From positions 682,001-746,000 of the forward strand of contig NZ_LT671417.1 of the NCBI RefSeq assembly GCF_900128445.1: a DNA stretch of 64,000 bases, written 5' to 3'. This document shows, one piece after another, positions 18,101 through 27,910 of the stretch. Each line of letters begins with the position of its first letter. The first letter of the stretch is position 1. Made by a program: the position numbers and the translations under genes. The notes beneath the pieces were generated by a model. That model had not been told where the DNA came from. It saw nothing but the letters and a program-made list of their open reading frames with translations, and ran no database searches. This stretch comes from Thermophilibacter provencensis (GTDB lineage Bacteria > Actinomycetota > Coriobacteriia > Coriobacteriales > Atopobiaceae).

Positions 18101-18622
18101 ATGGCACGAGATCGTAAGCGCCAGCAGGACACGGATCTTCAGGAGCGCGTCGTCTACATCCACCGCGTCTCCAAGACCGTCAAGGGCGGCCGTCGCATGT
18201 CCCTCGTCGCCCTCGTGGCCGTCGGTGACGGCAAGGGCAACGTCGGCCTCGGCATGGGCAAGTCCGCCGAGGTGCCCCTGGCCATCCAGAAGGGCATCGA
18301 GGACGCCAAGAAGAACATGTTCCACGTGCCCGTGACCGAGCACGGCACCATCCCGCACACCGTCGAGGGCCACTACGGCGCCGGCCGCGTTCTCATCAAG
18401 CCGGCCATCGAGGGTACCGGCGTCATCGCCGGCGGCCCCGTCCGTCCGCTCTTCGAGCTCGCTGGCATCACCAACGTGCTCTCCAAGTCCCTCGGCACCA
18501 GCAACGCGATGAACATCATCAAGGCCGCCGCCGAGGGCCTCAAGGAGCTCTCCAGCCCCGAGCAGGCCGCCGAGCGCCGCGGCATGACCGTGGGCGAGAT
18601 GTTTGTCGGGAAGGAGAACTAG
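18101..18622 (+). CDS. rpsE: Small ribosomal subunit protein S5
   Basis: S5 contributes to decoding fidelity and the mRNA entry site. The 173-residue protein shows [43 protein letters not shown] and the C-terminal [22 protein letters not shown] at 18101 follows AGGAGG by 6 bases. No alteration of the spectinomycin loop (TVKGGRR) is evident. Confidence 0.97.
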   Translation: MARDRKRQQDTDLQERVVYIHRVSKTVKGGRRMSLVALVAVGDGKGNVGLGMGKSAEVPLAIQKGIEDAKKNMFHVPVTEHGTIPHTVEGHYGAGRVLIKPAIEGTGVIAGGPVRPLFELAGITNVLSKSLGTSNAMNIIKAAAEGLKELSSPEQAAERRGMTVGEMFVGKEN

Positions 18623-18624
18623 CG

Positions 18625-18810
18625 ATGGCTCAGTCCCTCAAGATCAAGCTCGTGCGCAGCGCCGTTGCCTCCGTCAAGAAGGACCAGACGGCTACCTGCC
18701 GCGCCCTCGGCCTCCGCAAGATCGGCGACGTCGTCGAGCAGCCGGACAACCCGAGCATTCGTGGAATGATCTTCAAGGTCAAGCACCTTGTCACCGTGGA
18801 AGAGAACTAG
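18625..18810 (+). CDS. rpmD: Large ribosomal subunit protein L30
   Basis: This 61-residue protein has the L30 fold signature: [37 protein letters not shown] in parts, followed by [18 protein letters not shown] at 18625, 2 bases after the rpsE stop, with AAGGAGAACTAGCG as its ribosome binding region inside rpsE. Confidence 0.95.
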   Translation: MAQSLKIKLVRSAVASVKKDQTATCRALGLRKIGDVVEQPDNPSIRGMIFKVKHLVTVEEN

Positions 18811-18819
18811 GAGTCACTC

Positions 18820-19269
18820 ATGCAGCTCAACGATCTGCGTCCCGCGGAGGGCTCGCGCAAGAACCGCAAGCGCATCGGCCGCGGCAACTCGTCCGGTCAC
18901 GGCACCACGGCCGGTCGCGGCACCAAGGGCCAGCTCTCCCGTTCCGGCGGCGGCAAGGGCAAGGGCTTCGAGGGCGGTCAGCAGCCGCTCGCGATGCGTC
19001 TCCCCAAGCTCCCCGGTTTCACCAACCACAACCGCGTTGAGTACGCCCCGGTGAACGTCGCCCGCCTCGAGGCGCTGTTCGCCGACGGTGAGACCGTCGA
19101 CGCCGATTCCTTGGTTGCCAAGGGCGTCATCAAGCACAACTATATTCCCGTGAAGGTCCTCGGCGACGGCGAGCTGACCAAGAAGCTCACCGTCAAGGTG
19201 GACAAGGTCTCCGCCTCTGCCCAGGCTAAGATCGAGGCGGCCGGAGGAAAGGTCGAGCAGGCGTGCTAA
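18820..19269 (+). CDS. rplO: Large ribosomal subunit protein L15
   Basis: L15 is an early 50S assembly protein. The 149-residue chain begins [22 protein letters not shown] and contains the glycine-rich [29 protein letters not shown] region in segments. ATG at 18820 follows TAGGAG. Its end overlaps the secY start by 7 bases. Confidence 0.97.
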   Translation: MQLNDLRPAEGSRKNRKRIGRGNSSGHGTTAGRGTKGQLSRSGGGKGKGFEGGQQPLAMRLPKLPGFTNHNRVEYAPVNVARLEALFADGETVDADSLVAKGVIKHNYIPVKVLGDGELTKKLTVKVDKVSASAQAKIEAAGGKVEQAC

Positions 19270-20540
19270 AGGGAATCGCCAATGCGTTTCGCATTCCGGA
19301 ACTGAGGCAGAAGCTCCTGCTGACGGCAGGCATCCTTCTGCTGTATCGCTTCGGCGCCTATCTGCCCGTTCCGGGCGCGCCGTTCCAGGAGATGCTCGGC
19401 GCCTATCAGGCCGGGCTCTCCTCGAGCGGTGCCATGGCCGTGCTCAACCTCTTCTCAGGTGGCGCGCTTTCCCGCATGTCCGTGTTCAGCCTCGGCATCA
19501 TGCCCTACATCACTGCTCAGATTATTCTGCAGCTGCTGCAGGCCGTGATTCCGTCCCTCGGCGAGCTTGCAAAGGAGGGCGAGGCCGGTCAGCGTAAGAT
19601 CACGCAGTACACGCGCTATCTCACGATCGGCCTTGCCCTGCTCAACGCCATTGGCTACCTGTTCCTCTTCAGGAGCTATGGCGTGAGCTTCTCCAACATC
19701 GGGGTCCCCGAGCTTCTCCTTGACGTCATCGTCGTCTTCACCATGGTGGTCGGCGCGATGATCATCATGTGGCTTGGCGAGATCATCACCCAGCGCGGCG
19801 TTGGCAACGGCATGTCGCTCATCATCTTCGCGAACATCATGTCCGGCATCCCGACCGCCCTCATCACCTCGGTGACCGGTGTGGGCAACATCGTCCTCAC
19901 CATCGTCACCCTCGTGGTGATCGTCGCGGTCATCCCGCTCATCGTTTACGTGGAGCGGGGACAGCGTCGCATTCCCATCCAGTACGCGAAGCGCGTCGTA
20001 GGGCGCAGGATGATGGGCGGGCAGTCCACCTACCTTCCGATCAAGGTGAACACCGCCGGCGTCGTGCCGATCATCTTCGCCTCGGCGATTCTCTACCTCC
20101 CGGCTCAGCTCGCGGTCTTCTTCCCCAACGTCGACTGGGTGCAGGCCTTCGCCAACGCGCTCTCTGCCGGCTGGATCAACTGGGTGCTGTCCGTCGTCCT
20201 GATTGTGGCCTTCGCCTACTTCTACTCCTCCATGGTGTTCAACCCCACGGAGACGGCTGACCAGCTGCGCAAGCAGGGCGGGTTCATTCCGGGCGTGCGC
20301 CCCGGCGCCGCGACGGCCGCCTACATCAAGAGCACGATCGATCACATCACGCTGCCCGGCGCCCTCTTCATGGCGGTCCTGGCCGTGGTGCCCACGATCA
20401 TCTTCTCGTTCACCGGCAACTCGCTCATTCAGGCCTTCGGCGGGACCTCGGTCCTCATCATGGTCAGCGTTGCCATGGACACGCTCTCCTCCATTGAGAG
20501 CCAGCTCAAGATGCACAATTACGACGGCTTCTTCAAGTAG
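19263..20540 (+). CDS. secY: Protein translocase subunit SecY
   Basis: SecY is the pore of the SecYEG channel in the cytoplasmic membrane. The 425-residue protein has ten predicted membrane helices, the N-terminal [21 protein letters not shown], the [15 protein letters not shown] helix, [13 protein letters not shown], the cytosolic [21 protein letters not shown] loop and C-terminal [15 protein letters not shown]. The GTG start at 19263 lies in the end of rplO with GGAGGAAAGG upstream, so translation is coupled. Confidence 0.97.
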   Translation: MLKGIANAFRIPELRQKLLLTAGILLLYRFGAYLPVPGAPFQEMLGAYQAGLSSSGAMAVLNLFSGGALSRMSVFSLGIMPYITAQIILQLLQAVIPSLGELAKEGEAGQRKITQYTRYLTIGLALLNAIGYLFLFRSYGVSFSNIGVPELLLDVIVVFTMVVGAMIIMWLGEIITQRGVGNGMSLIIFANIMSGIPTALITSVTGVGNIVLTIVTLVVIVAVIPLIVYVERGQRRIPIQYAKRVVGRRMMGGQSTYLPIKVNTAGVVPIIFASAILYLPAQLAVFFPNVDWVQAFANALSAGWINWVLSVVLIVAFAYFYSSMVFNPTETADQLRKQGGFIPGVRPGAATAAYIKSTIDHITLPGALFMAVLAVVPTIIFSFTGNSLIQAFGGTSVLIMVSVAMDTLSSIESQLKMHNYDGFFK

Positions 20541-20587
20541 CGGTCGTGAAAGGGTAGAGCAAGGCAATCAGAAAGGTGGTCGGCATC

Positions 20588-21214
20588 ATGAACATCGTTC
20601 TTCTCGGCGCTCCCGGCTCTGGCAAGGGCACCCAGGCCCAGAAGCTCGTGGCGGAGTACGGCTTTGCCCACATCTCCACCGGCGACCTTCTCAGAGCCGC
20701 CATCAAGGAGGGCTCCAAGCTCGGCAAGAAGGCGAAAGGTTACATGGATGCCGGCCAGCTCGTTCCCGATGCCCTGGTCGTCGACCTCGTCAAGGAGCGC
20801 CTTGAGGCCGATGACGCGCAGAAGGGCTTCATCCTCGACGGATTCCCGCGCAACACCTCGCAGGCCGTGACGCTTGACTCCGAGCTCGCCGCGATGGGCC
20901 GCACGCTCGATTCGGCGCTGCTCATCTCGGTTGAGCCCGGCGTCATCGTCGAGCGCCTGAGCTCGCGTCGCACCTGCCGCGCCTGCGGCTACACCGCATC
21001 GGCCGGCGTGGACGCCTGCCCCCGCTGCGGCGGCGAGATGTACCAGCGTGATGACGACAAGCCTGAGACGATTCAGCATCGCCTCGACGTCTACGAGTCT
21101 CAGACGTCCCCGCTGATCGAGTACTACAAGGGACATGCGATTCTCAAGGAGGTTGACGGAGACCGTCCCGTCGACGAGGTTTATGCCGACGTCAAGACGC
21201 TCCTCGCTCTATGA
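20588..21214 (+). CDS. adk: Adenylate kinase
   Basis: Interconverts ATP + AMP and two ADP in the cytoplasm. The 208-residue long-form enzyme has the P-loop NIVLLGAPGSGKGTQA, ISTGDLLRAAI, DGFPRN and a zinc-type LID with CRACG and CPRCGG. ATG at 20588 follows AAGGTGG by about 8 bases; a GTG four codons upstream would leave no room for a ribosome binding site. It overlaps map by 4 bases (ATGA). Confidence 0.97.
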   Translation: MNIVLLGAPGSGKGTQAQKLVAEYGFAHISTGDLLRAAIKEGSKLGKKAKGYMDAGQLVPDALVVDLVKERLEADDAQKGFILDGFPRNTSQAVTLDSELAAMGRTLDSALLISVEPGVIVERLSSRRTCRACGYTASAGVDACPRCGGEMYQRDDDKPETIQHRLDVYESQTSPLIEYYKGHAILKEVDGDRPVDEVYADVKTLLAL

Positions 21215-22002
21215 TCAACATTAAGTCACCTGTCGAGATCGAGCAGATGAAGGCCGCCGGGGCTCTGTCCAAGGCGGCCCTTCGTCGTGCCGGGGCATGT
21301 GTGCGACCCGGCGTCACCACCAAGGAGCTCGATCAGGTCGTGGAGGGGTTCATCCGCCTTCACGGCGCAGTCCCCACCTTCAAGGGGTATGGCGGATTTC
21401 CGGGAAGCATCTGCTCGTCCGTGAACGAGCAGATCGTCCACGGCATCCCGTCGCCCGCCGTCGTGCTTCAGGAGGGCGACATCATCTCCATCGACACCGG
21501 AGCCACCTACCAGGGCTGGGTCGGTGACAACGCGTGGACCTTCTACGTGGGGGAGCCCTCCGAGGAGTGGCGCGCCCTCTGCGAGTGCACGCGCGACTGC
21601 CTCAAGGCCGCGATTGAGCAGGCCGTGCCCGGCAACCACCTTGGCGACATCGGCGCCGCGGTCCAGGAGCTCGCCGAGTCGAACGGCTACGGCGTGGTCC
21701 GCGACTACGTGGGCCATGGGGTCGGGCGTGTCATGCACGAGGACCCCGAGGTCAGGAACTATGGCAGGCGCGGGCGCGGCGTGCGCCTGCAGGCTGGCAT
21801 GGTCATCGCCATCGAGCCCATGATCACGCTCGGCACGTACCAGTGCGAGACGCTCGCCAACGGCTGGACCGTCGTCACCCGTGACGGCAAGCCCGCGGCG
21901 CACTACGAGAACACCGTCGCCGTCACCGAGGACGGGCCCGTCATCCTCACGCAGGACGAGAAGGGCCCGTGGTGCTCGATGGAGGGCGGCATAGAGGAGT
22001 AG
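21211..22002 (+). CDS. map: Methionine aminopeptidase, type I
   Basis: Removes N-terminal methionine from nascent proteins. The 263-residue enzyme shows the metal ligands expected of type I MetAP: the Asp in IISIDTGATYQGWVGDNAWTF (two Asp), His in DYVGHGVGRVMHEDP, Glu in VIAIEPMITLG and Glu in YENTVAVTEDGPVILT. ATG at 21211 overlaps the adk stop. The adk-map-infA order is the classical Gram-positive arrangement. Confidence 0.96.
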   Translation: MINIKSPVEIEQMKAAGALSKAALRRAGACVRPGVTTKELDQVVEGFIRLHGAVPTFKGYGGFPGSICSSVNEQIVHGIPSPAVVLQEGDIISIDTGATYQGWVGDNAWTFYVGEPSEEWRALCECTRDCLKAAIEQAVPGNHLGDIGAAVQELAESNGYGVVRDYVGHGVGRVMHEDPEVRNYGRRGRGVRLQAGMVIAIEPMITLGTYQCETLANGWTVVTRDGKPAAHYENTVAVTEDGPVILTQDEKGPWCSMEGGIEE

Positions 22003-22054
22003 GCACCTCATCGTCCACGGTGCATTGACGCTGTTATGTGCGTCTGGTGCAGCG

Positions 22055-22083
22055 TGGACGAACATGTGAATTTTAGGTATGAT
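22055..22083 (+). promoter_or_regulatory. Putative promoter of infA-rpmJ-rpsM-rpsK-rpsD-rpoA-rplQ
   Basis: TGGACG (22055-22060), a 17-base spacer and TATGAT (22078-22083) lie in the only sizeable gap between map and infA. The -35 is weak, the -10 strong. It would give the alpha operon its own transcription start near 22090. Confidence 0.55.
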
Positions 22084-22118
22084 TGATGGTCGCTGTAAGA
22101 GCGGGGAAGGGTGTGATT

Positions 22119-22337
22119 TTGAGCAAGCAGGACGCTATCGAGCTCGAGGGCAAGGTCGTCGAGCCACTGCCCAACGCGATGTTCAACGTTGAGCTTGAGA
22201 ACGGCAAGACCATTCTCTGCACCATCTCGGGGAAGATCAGGATGAACTACATCCGCATCCTCCCCGGCGACCGGGTCGTCGTGGAGATCTCTCCCTACGA
22301 CCTCACGAGGGGGCGCATCACCTACCGCTACAAGTAG
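22119..22337 (+). CDS. infA: Translation initiation factor IF-1
   Basis: IF-1 blocks the ribosomal A site during initiation. Starting at the TTG at 22119 gives exactly 72 residues, the canonical IF-1 length, beginning [22 protein letters not shown] and ending [24 protein letters not shown] lies 7 bases upstream of the TTG. An ATG at 22083 would add 12 residues foreign to the family and overlaps the -10 box. Confidence 0.96.
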   Translation: MSKQDAIELEGKVVEPLPNAMFNVELENGKTILCTISGKIRMNYIRILPGDRVVVEISPYDLTRGRITYRYK

Positions 22338-22423
22338 GGTCCCCATATACAGCCTGGGATATTCACGCCAGCGGCTGGGCGAGGAGATAGGTTCGTATCA
22401 GCACTAACCGGAAGGAAAGTCTC

Positions 22424-22537
22424 ATGAAGGTACGTCCTTCGGTCAAGAAGATGTGCGACAAGTGCAAGATCATTCGTCGCCACGGCAAGGTCTACGTCAT
22501 CTGCGAGAACCCGCGCCACAAGCAGCGTCAGGGCTAA
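22424..22537 (+). CDS. rpmJ: Large ribosomal subunit protein L36
   Basis: A 37-residue protein that translates as [20 protein letters not shown] and continues to a C-terminal [10 protein letters not shown]. It has the zinc ligands Cys11, Cys14, Cys27 and His32 of the C+ form of L36. ATG at 22424 follows GGAAGGAAAG. It lies between infA and rpsM, the normal place. Confidence 0.96.
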   Translation: MKVRPSVKKMCDKCKIIRRHGKVYVICENPRHKQRQG

Positions 22538-22552
22538 GGAAGGAGCTCCAAG

Positions 22553-22924
22553 TTGGCCCGTATTAACGGCGTCGACCTGCCGCGCGACAAGCGCGTCGAG
22601 GTCGGACTCACCTACGTCTACGGCATCGGCCAGACCCGCGCCACCAAGATTTGCGCGGAGACCGGTGTGAACCCCGACACCCGCGTCAAGGACCTCACCG
22701 AGGACGAGGTCACGAAGATTCGTGACTTCATCGACGCGAACTACACCACCGAGGGCGACCTTCGCCGCGAGGTGCGTCAGAACACCGCCCGCCTGATGGA
22801 GATTGGCTGCTACCGCGGCCTCCGTCACCGCAAGGGCCTCCCTGTCCACGGTCAGCGCACCCACACCAACGCTCGCACCCGCAAGGGCAAGAAGCGTCAG
22901 ATCGGTGCCAAGAAGAGGGGCTAG
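22553..22924 (+). CDS. rpsM: Small ribosomal subunit protein S13
   Basis: S13 forms bridges between subunits and touches P-site tRNA. The 123-residue protein reads [25 protein letters not shown] at the start and [28 protein letters not shown] near the end (in segments). The start is TTG at 22553, 7 bases after AAGGAGC. Confidence 0.97.
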   Translation: MARINGVDLPRDKRVEVGLTYVYGIGQTRATKICAETGVNPDTRVKDLTEDEVTKIRDFIDANYTTEGDLRREVRQNTARLMEIGCYRGLRHRKGLPVHGQRTHTNARTRKGKKRQIGAKKRG

Positions 22925-22934
22925 GGAGTAGACA

Positions 22935-23336
22935 ATGCCGCAGAAGAAGAACCAGCGCACCACGCGCGTGCGCCGCTCCGAGCGCAAGAACATCGCCGTG
23001 GGCCAGGCCCACATCAAGAGCACGTTCAACAACACGATCGTCTCGATCACCGACCCCCAGGGCAACGTGATCTCCTGGCAGTCCGGCGGCACCGTCGGCT
23101 TCAAGGGCTCCCGCAAGTCCACGCCGTTCGCCGCGCAGCTCGCCGCCGAGGCCGCCGCGAAGGCGGCCATGGAGCACGGCCTGCACAAGGTCGCCGTCTT
23201 CGTGAAGGGTCCCGGCTCCGGCCGCGAGACCGCCATCCGCTCCCTCCAGGCCGCCGGCCTCGAGGTTTCGGGCATCCAGGACAAGACCCCCATCGCGCAC
23301 AACGGCTGCCGTCTGAGCAAGCGTCGTCGCGTGTAG
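22935..23336 (+). CDS. rpsK: Small ribosomal subunit protein S11
   Basis: S11 lies on the 30S platform near the mRNA exit. The 133-residue sequence shows [43 protein letters not shown] and the C-terminal [21 protein letters not shown] at 22935 follows TAGGGAGTAG, 10 bases after rpsM. Confidence 0.97.
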   Translation: MPQKKNQRTTRVRRSERKNIAVGQAHIKSTFNNTIVSITDPQGNVISWQSGGTVGFKGSRKSTPFAAQLAAEAAAKAAMEHGLHKVAVFVKGPGSGRETAIRSLQAAGLEVSGIQDKTPIAHNGCRLSKRRRV

Positions 23337-23351
23337 CTAGGAGGAGTATCA

Positions 23352-23945
23352 ATGGCTATCGATAGGACCCCGGTCCTCAAGAGGTGCCGCCAGCTCGGCA
23401 TCGACCCCGTTGTGATGGGTATCAACAAGACCTCCAACCGCGAGCCCAAGCGTCGTCGCCGCCAGGAGAGCGAGTACGGCATCCAGCTCCGCGAGAAGCA
23501 GAAGGCCAAGTTCATCTACGGCGTTCTCGAGAAGCAGTTCCACGGCTACTACGAGAAGGCCCTCAAGCTCGAGGGCATCACCGGCGACAACCTGATGGCC
23601 CTTCTCGAGCGCCGTCTTGACAACGTCGTATTCCGCCTCGGCTTCGCTCGCACCCGCAAGGAGGCCCGTCAGACCGTCCGTCACGGCCACATCACTGTGA
23701 ACGGCCGTCGCGTCGACATCCCCTCCTTCCATGTGAAGGCCGGCGACGTCGTCGCCGTGGCCGACAAGGCCAAGGACCTTCTCCCCATCAAGGAGGCCCT
23801 CATCTCCTCCGAGCACATGGCGGTTCCCGCCTGGCTCGAGGTTGACATCGAGAAGCTCAAGGGCACCGTCCTCCAGCTCCCCACGCGCGATCAGATCGAC
23901 CTTGACATCGACGCGCAGCTGATCGTCGAGCTCTACTCCAAGTAA
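23352..23945 (+). CDS. rpsD: Small ribosomal subunit protein S4
   Basis: S4 is a primary 16S rRNA binder and the alpha-operon repressor in E. coli. The 197-residue protein has the S4 RNA-binding domain (LERRLDNVVFRLGFARTRKEARQ, VRHGHITVNGRRVDIPS). It starts directly with IDRTPVLKRCRQLGIDP and has no N-terminal four-cysteine zinc site, so it is the zinc-free form. ATG at 23352 follows AGGAGGAG. Confidence 0.97.
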   Translation: MAIDRTPVLKRCRQLGIDPVVMGINKTSNREPKRRRRQESEYGIQLREKQKAKFIYGVLEKQFHGYYEKALKLEGITGDNLMALLERRLDNVVFRLGFARTRKEARQTVRHGHITVNGRRVDIPSFHVKAGDVVAVADKAKDLLPIKEALISSEHMAVPAWLEVDIEKLKGTVLQLPTRDQIDLDIDAQLIVELYSK

Positions 23946-23969
23946 GCCCGGCCAGATTTGGAGGTAGCA

Positions 23970-24911
23970 ATGTCCGAATTCATCCGACCGCAGGTGTCGG
24001 TAGAGGAGATCAGCGAGAACCTCGCCCGCGTGAGCGCCGAGCCGCTCGAGCGTGGCTATGGCGACACGCTTGGCAACTCCCTCCGTCGCGTCCTGCTCTC
24101 GTCGCTGTCTGGCGCGGCCGTGGAGGCCATCCAGATCGACGGCGTGCAGCATGAGTTCACGACCGTCGACGGCGTCTACGAGGACGTCACCGACATCGTG
24201 CTCAACGTCAAGGGCCTGGTCTTCCGCTCCATGGGGACTGGCGACGAGGCCGAGGCGTCCCTGTCCGTCGATGGCCCGATGACCGTCACGGGCGGCGACT
24301 TTGACATCCCGGCCGAGTTCGAGCTCGTCAACCCGGACCACGTCATCTGCACACTCGGCGCGGGCGCCCACCTCACCATGAAGATGCGCGTCGGCGTCGG
24401 CCGCGGCTACGTGTCCGGCGAGGACAACGAGCGCGAGAGCGACCCGATCGGCATCATTCACGTCGACTCGCTCTACTCGCCCGTCAAGCGTTGCGCCAAG
24501 GCCGTCGAGGCCTGCCGCGTCGGCCGCCACACCGACTACGACCGTCTCGTGCTCGAGGTGGAGACCAACGGCTCCATCTCCCCGCGTGATGCCGTCGTTG
24601 AGGCCGCCAACATCATCAACCAGCACATGACCGCGTTCATGAGCCTGACTGATGAGGACGAGCCGGTCGAGGATGCCTCCATCTTCGCCACGGGCACCGT
24701 CGAGGACAACGTCGAGCTCGACAAGCAGATTGAGGACCTGGACCTCTCCGTCCGCTCCTACAACTGCCTCAAGCGCGCCGGCATCCACTCCGTGCGCCAG
24801 CTCGTGGAGTTCTCCGAGAACGACCTTCTCAACATCAGAAACTTTGGCGTCAAGTCCATCGAGGAAGTCAAGGACAAGCTCGAGACCATGGGCCTGTCCC
24901 TCAAGGCCTAG
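23970..24911 (+). CDS. rpoA: DNA-directed RNA polymerase subunit alpha
   Basis: The 313-residue subunit has the N-terminal dimerisation domain (EPLERGYGDTLGNSLRRVLLSSLSGAAV in segments), the long insert domain and the C-terminal domain (LSVRSYNCLKRAGIHSVRQL, NFGVKSIEEVKDKL) that contacts UP elements and activators. ATG at 23970 follows GGAGGTAGC; the in-frame TTG at 23958 is upstream of that site. Confidence 0.98.
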   Translation: MSEFIRPQVSVEEISENLARVSAEPLERGYGDTLGNSLRRVLLSSLSGAAVEAIQIDGVQHEFTTVDGVYEDVTDIVLNVKGLVFRSMGTGDEAEASLSVDGPMTVTGGDFDIPAEFELVNPDHVICTLGAGAHLTMKMRVGVGRGYVSGEDNERESDPIGIIHVDSLYSPVKRCAKAVEACRVGRHTDYDRLVLEVETNGSISPRDAVVEAANIINQHMTAFMSLTDEDEPVEDASIFATGTVEDNVELDKQIEDLDLSVRSYNCLKRAGIHSVRQLVEFSENDLLNIRNFGVKSIEEVKDKLETMGLSLKA

Positions 24912-24938
24912 GCGCGCCGGATTTAGGAGAAGCAAGAA

Positions 24939-25412
24939 ATGCGACACAACAAGAAGAGGGGCATGAAGCTCGGCACCGACGCCAGCCACACCAAGGCAAT
25001 GAAGAAGAGCCTCATCCGTGCCCTGTTTGAGAACGACCGCATCAAGACCCTCGACCAGCGCGCCAAGGCCGTCCGCGGCGACGTTGACAAGGTCATCACC
25101 TGGGCGAAGAAGGGCGACATCGCCAGCCGTCGTCTCGCGATCGCCAAGGTGGGCGACAAGGAGCTCGTCCGCGAGGTCTTCGAGAAGGCCGCCCAGGGCA
25201 TGTGGGCCGACCGCAACGGCGGCTACACGCGCATCATGAAGCTCGGCCCCCGCAAGGGCGACGCCGCCGAGGTCGTTATTCTCGAGCTCGTGACCGAGCC
25301 CGTCACGCCCAAGGCCGCGCCCAAGGCCAAGGTCACCAAGGTCGAGGCCGCCCCGGTCGAGGAGCCCAAGGCCGAGGAGGCCGCTCCCGCCGAGGAGAAG
25401 GACGCCGAGTAG
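24939..25412 (+). CDS. rplQ: Large ribosomal subunit protein L17, with acidic C-terminal tail
   Basis: L17 lies at the tunnel exit. The conserved core (MRHNKKRGMKLGTDASHTKAMKK to YTRIMKLGPRKGDAAEVVILELV, in segments) ends near residue 120, the usual family length. An extra tail of nearly 40 residues, rich in Ala, Pro, Lys and Glu, is like those of several actinobacterial L17 proteins. Last gene of the cluster; an intrinsic terminator follows 25 bases later. Confidence 0.96.
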   Translation: MRHNKKRGMKLGTDASHTKAMKKSLIRALFENDRIKTLDQRAKAVRGDVDKVITWAKKGDIASRRLAIAKVGDKELVREVFEKAAQGMWADRNGGYTRIMKLGPRKGDAAEVVILELVTEPVTPKAAPKAKVTKVEAAPVEEPKAEEAAPAEEKDAE

Positions 25413-25437
25413 CGTTCCTGGCAAAGATGGTACCTTC

Positions 25438-25464
25438 GAGCCCCGGCCCTGCCGGGGCTCTTTG
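25438..25464 (+). terminator. Intrinsic terminator after rplQ
   Basis: GAGCCCCGG (25438-25446) pairs with CCGGGGCTC (25452-25460) around CCCTG, followed by TTTG. It closes the ribosomal cluster. Confidence 0.8.
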
Positions 25465-25513
25465 CATGCAGGGGCACGACGAGCCCTGAGGGGCGCAAGC
25501 GGGAGGTGGGCAC

Positions 25514-27085
25514 GTGATCGAGCTACACGACGTGGGGTTCTCCTACGGCAACGCGGATGTTCTGCGCGGCGTCTCGCTCGTCGTGCGTCCCGGGGAGCGC
25601 GTCGTGCTCCTCGGGAGGAACGGGTCTGGCAAGTCGACCCTCTCCCGGCTCATGAACGGCTCGCTGTTGGCCTGCTCCGGCGAGGTGGTCGTTGATGGCA
25701 TCACGTCTGCCCCCGAGACGAGAGGGGCAATCGCCGCGGCTGTCGGCTACGTGCGCCAGGACCCCAGGAATCAGATCGTGAGCCCCCTCGTGCGGGATGA
25801 GGTCGAGTTTGGCCCACGAAACCTCGGTCTGCCCTGCGAGGAGGTGCGGGCGCGCGCCGAGGGTGCGCTCGCGGCATGCGGGCTCGAGGCCCTACGCCTC
25901 CGCATGACCGACGAGCTCTCGGGGGGCCAGCAGCAGCTCCTCTCGCTAGCAGGCGTTCTTGCGATGAGCCCGCGCTACCTTGTGCTCGATGAGGTTGGGT
26001 CCCATCTTGACGAGGCGGCGCGCACCGCCATCGCCGGCCTCGTGCGCGGCCTCATGCGCGGGGGGACGGGCGTGCTCGAGGTGGCGCACGGGCCTGAGGC
26101 GCTCTTCGGCGCCTCGCGCGCCGTCGTGCTTGAGGGGGGCCGCATCGCCTGGGAGGGGCGCCCTGAGGACCTGCTGCGCTCAGAGCGCGCCCTTCGGGCG
26201 AGCGGGCTTTCCGATGACCCGCTCACGGCCCCTCTGGTCGAGCTCGTGACTCGCGGTGGCATGCTGGGGGAGAGCCCGGATCCCGCCGCGCTCGCCGACG
26301 TGCTGACGGTACGGGATGCCTCGCGCGAGGGGGTCGGACGCCCCGAGCGGCACCGGCTCAGCCTCGAGCGTGCAAGCGTCAGCTATGGCGGCCTCGCCGC
26401 GCTTGACGGCGTCACCTTTTCCTGCTCGGGCGTTACCCTCCTGCTCGGAGCGTCTGGGTCGGGCAAGACGACGGCGGCGCGAGTGCTCGCCGGCGTGCTC
26501 GCGCCCGATGAAGGAGAGGCGTCGCTTGACGGGGCGCCCGTGCGCGCGGGGGAGGTAGGCCTCTCCTTCCAGCGTCCCGAGGATCAGCTCTTTGCCGATA
26601 CGGTCCTCGAGGACCTCTCCTTCGCCCCGCGCATGCTCGGCCTGCGCCACAGGGAGGCTGATGCGCGCGCCCGCGATGCGGCGGAGCGCCTGGGGGTGAC
26701 GGAGGACCTGCTCGATCGCTCGCCCTTCGAGCTCTCGGGCGGCCAGATGCGACGCGTCGCCCTTGCCGGCGTCCTGGCGGCGCACCCGCGCGCCTGCGTC
26801 CTCGACGAGCCGTCGGCCGGCCTTGACGCCCCTGCCCGGCGCTCGCTGCGCGAGCTCGTCTCATCGCTCGCTCGTGAGGGGGTGGCGACGCTCGTGGTGA
26901 CCCACGATGCGGCGGAGTGGCTTGACGTTGCGGATGACGTGGTCCTTCTCGCCGGCGGGCGCGTCGTCGCGCGGGTCGGGGCGGAGGAGGCCGCGCGCTC
27001 GCCCGAGCTCTTCCGCGCGGCGGGGATGGAGCCTCCGCTTCTGGTCCGCGCGCGAGCGATGGCGTGGGGGGAGCGCAATGCGTAG
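25514..27085 (+). CDS. ECF transporter ATPase, two fused ABC domains
   Basis: The 523-residue protein carries two complete ABC cassettes, equivalent to EcfA1 and EcfA2. Domain 1 (about 1-240): LLGRNGSGKST, LSGGQQQLLSLAG, YLVLDEVGSHLDE. Domain 2 (about 270-515): LLLGASGSGKTT, LSGGQMRRVALAG, ACVLDEPSAGLDAP. It powers vitamin or metal uptake together with EcfT, encoded next with an 8-base overlap. The GTG start at 25514 follows GGGAGGTGGG. No substrate-binding S component is adjacent, so a shared (group II) ECF module is likely. Domain fusion itself is known in actinobacteria. Confidence 0.93.
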   Translation: MIELHDVGFSYGNADVLRGVSLVVRPGERVVLLGRNGSGKSTLSRLMNGSLLACSGEVVVDGITSAPETRGAIAAAVGYVRQDPRNQIVSPLVRDEVEFGPRNLGLPCEEVRARAEGALAACGLEALRLRMTDELSGGQQQLLSLAGVLAMSPRYLVLDEVGSHLDEAARTAIAGLVRGLMRGGTGVLEVAHGPEALFGASRAVVLEGGRIAWEGRPEDLLRSERALRASGLSDDPLTAPLVELVTRGGMLGESPDPAALADVLTVRDASREGVGRPERHRLSLERASVSYGGLAALDGVTFSCSGVTLLLGASGSGKTTAARVLAGVLAPDEGEASLDGAPVRAGEVGLSFQRPEDQLFADTVLEDLSFAPRMLGLRHREADARARDAAERLGVTEDLLDRSPFELSGGQMRRVALAGVLAAHPRACVLDEPSAGLDAPARRSLRELVSSLAREGVATLVVTHDAAEWLDVADDVVLLAGGRVVARVGAEEAARSPELFRAAGMEPPLLVRARAMAWGERNA

Positions 27086-27836
27086 GACGTTCGCCCCGGG
27101 GGCGTATCGACCGGGCGCGACGCCCGTGCACGGGATCGATGTCCGGGTGAAGATCGTGTCGCTGCTCGTGGCGTCGGCGGCGGCCTTTGCCGCGCCCGCC
27201 CCGAGGGGGCTTGCCGTCGTGGCGGCAGGGCTTCTTGTGGCGCTCGCCGCAAGCGGGACCTCGCCGCGGCGCGTGCTCGAGGCGCTCCGGCCGGCGCTCG
27301 TCATCCTGGGGGTGTCGCTTCTGGCGAACGGCATCGTGCTCGTGGGGCAGCCCGGCATTTCGGCGGAGGGCCTCGTGCGCTCGGCCACGGCCATCGCGAG
27401 GATCGTGATCGTGGTGGGCCTTGCGCTCGTGTTCTCGTCAACCACGATGCCGCCCGCCATTGCCGACGGTATGGCGGCGCTCATGGCACCCCTCGCCCGG
27501 CTGGGCGTGCCCGTGGGCGGCCTGTCGATGGCCGTGTCGGTCGCCCTGCGCTTCATCCCGCTCGCCTCCGAGGAGGTCGAGCGGATCAGGTGCGCGCAGC
27601 GGGCGCGCGGCGCGAGGCTTGACGAGGGGGGCGTCATCAGGCGTCTCTCGGGCTGGGGGCAGGTGCTCGTTCCGCTCGTCGTGAGCCTCTTCCGACGCGC
27701 CGACGAGCTTGCCGCCGCGATGGAGGATCGCTGCTTCACGGGCGAGCAGACCTCGATGCGGGGCCGCCTTTCTTACGGCGACGTCGCGGTTCTTCTCGGC
27801 GTGGTGGCGTGGTCGGCGTGCGCGCTGCTTGCCTAG
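27078..27836 (+). CDS. ecfT: ECF transporter transmembrane component EcfT
   Basis: The 252-residue membrane protein has the EcfT pattern: an N-terminal amphipathic lead, four or five hydrophobic helices and the cytosolic coupling helices with EVERIRCAQRARGARLDEGG and RRADELAAAMEDRCFTG. These Ala-Arg-Gly-type motifs dock into the ATPases. ATG at 27078 overlaps the ATPase gene by 8 bases; a longer upstream reading frame runs inside that gene and is not expected to be translated. Confidence 0.92.
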   Translation: MRRTFAPGAYRPGATPVHGIDVRVKIVSLLVASAAAFAAPAPRGLAVVAAGLLVALAASGTSPRRVLEALRPALVILGVSLLANGIVLVGQPGISAEGLVRSATAIARIVIVVGLALVFSSTTMPPAIADGMAALMAPLARLGVPVGGLSMAVSVALRFIPLASEEVERIRCAQRARGARLDEGGVIRRLSGWGQVLVPLVVSLFRRADELAAAMEDRCFTGEQTSMRGRLSYGDVAVLLGVVAWSACALLA

Positions 27837-27910
27837 GGCGCACGGCGCCCCTGGTCGCAGCGGCGCCTTCGCGGCCATGCTACCCTTGCATGAGGGAGGA
27901 AAGGAGACCC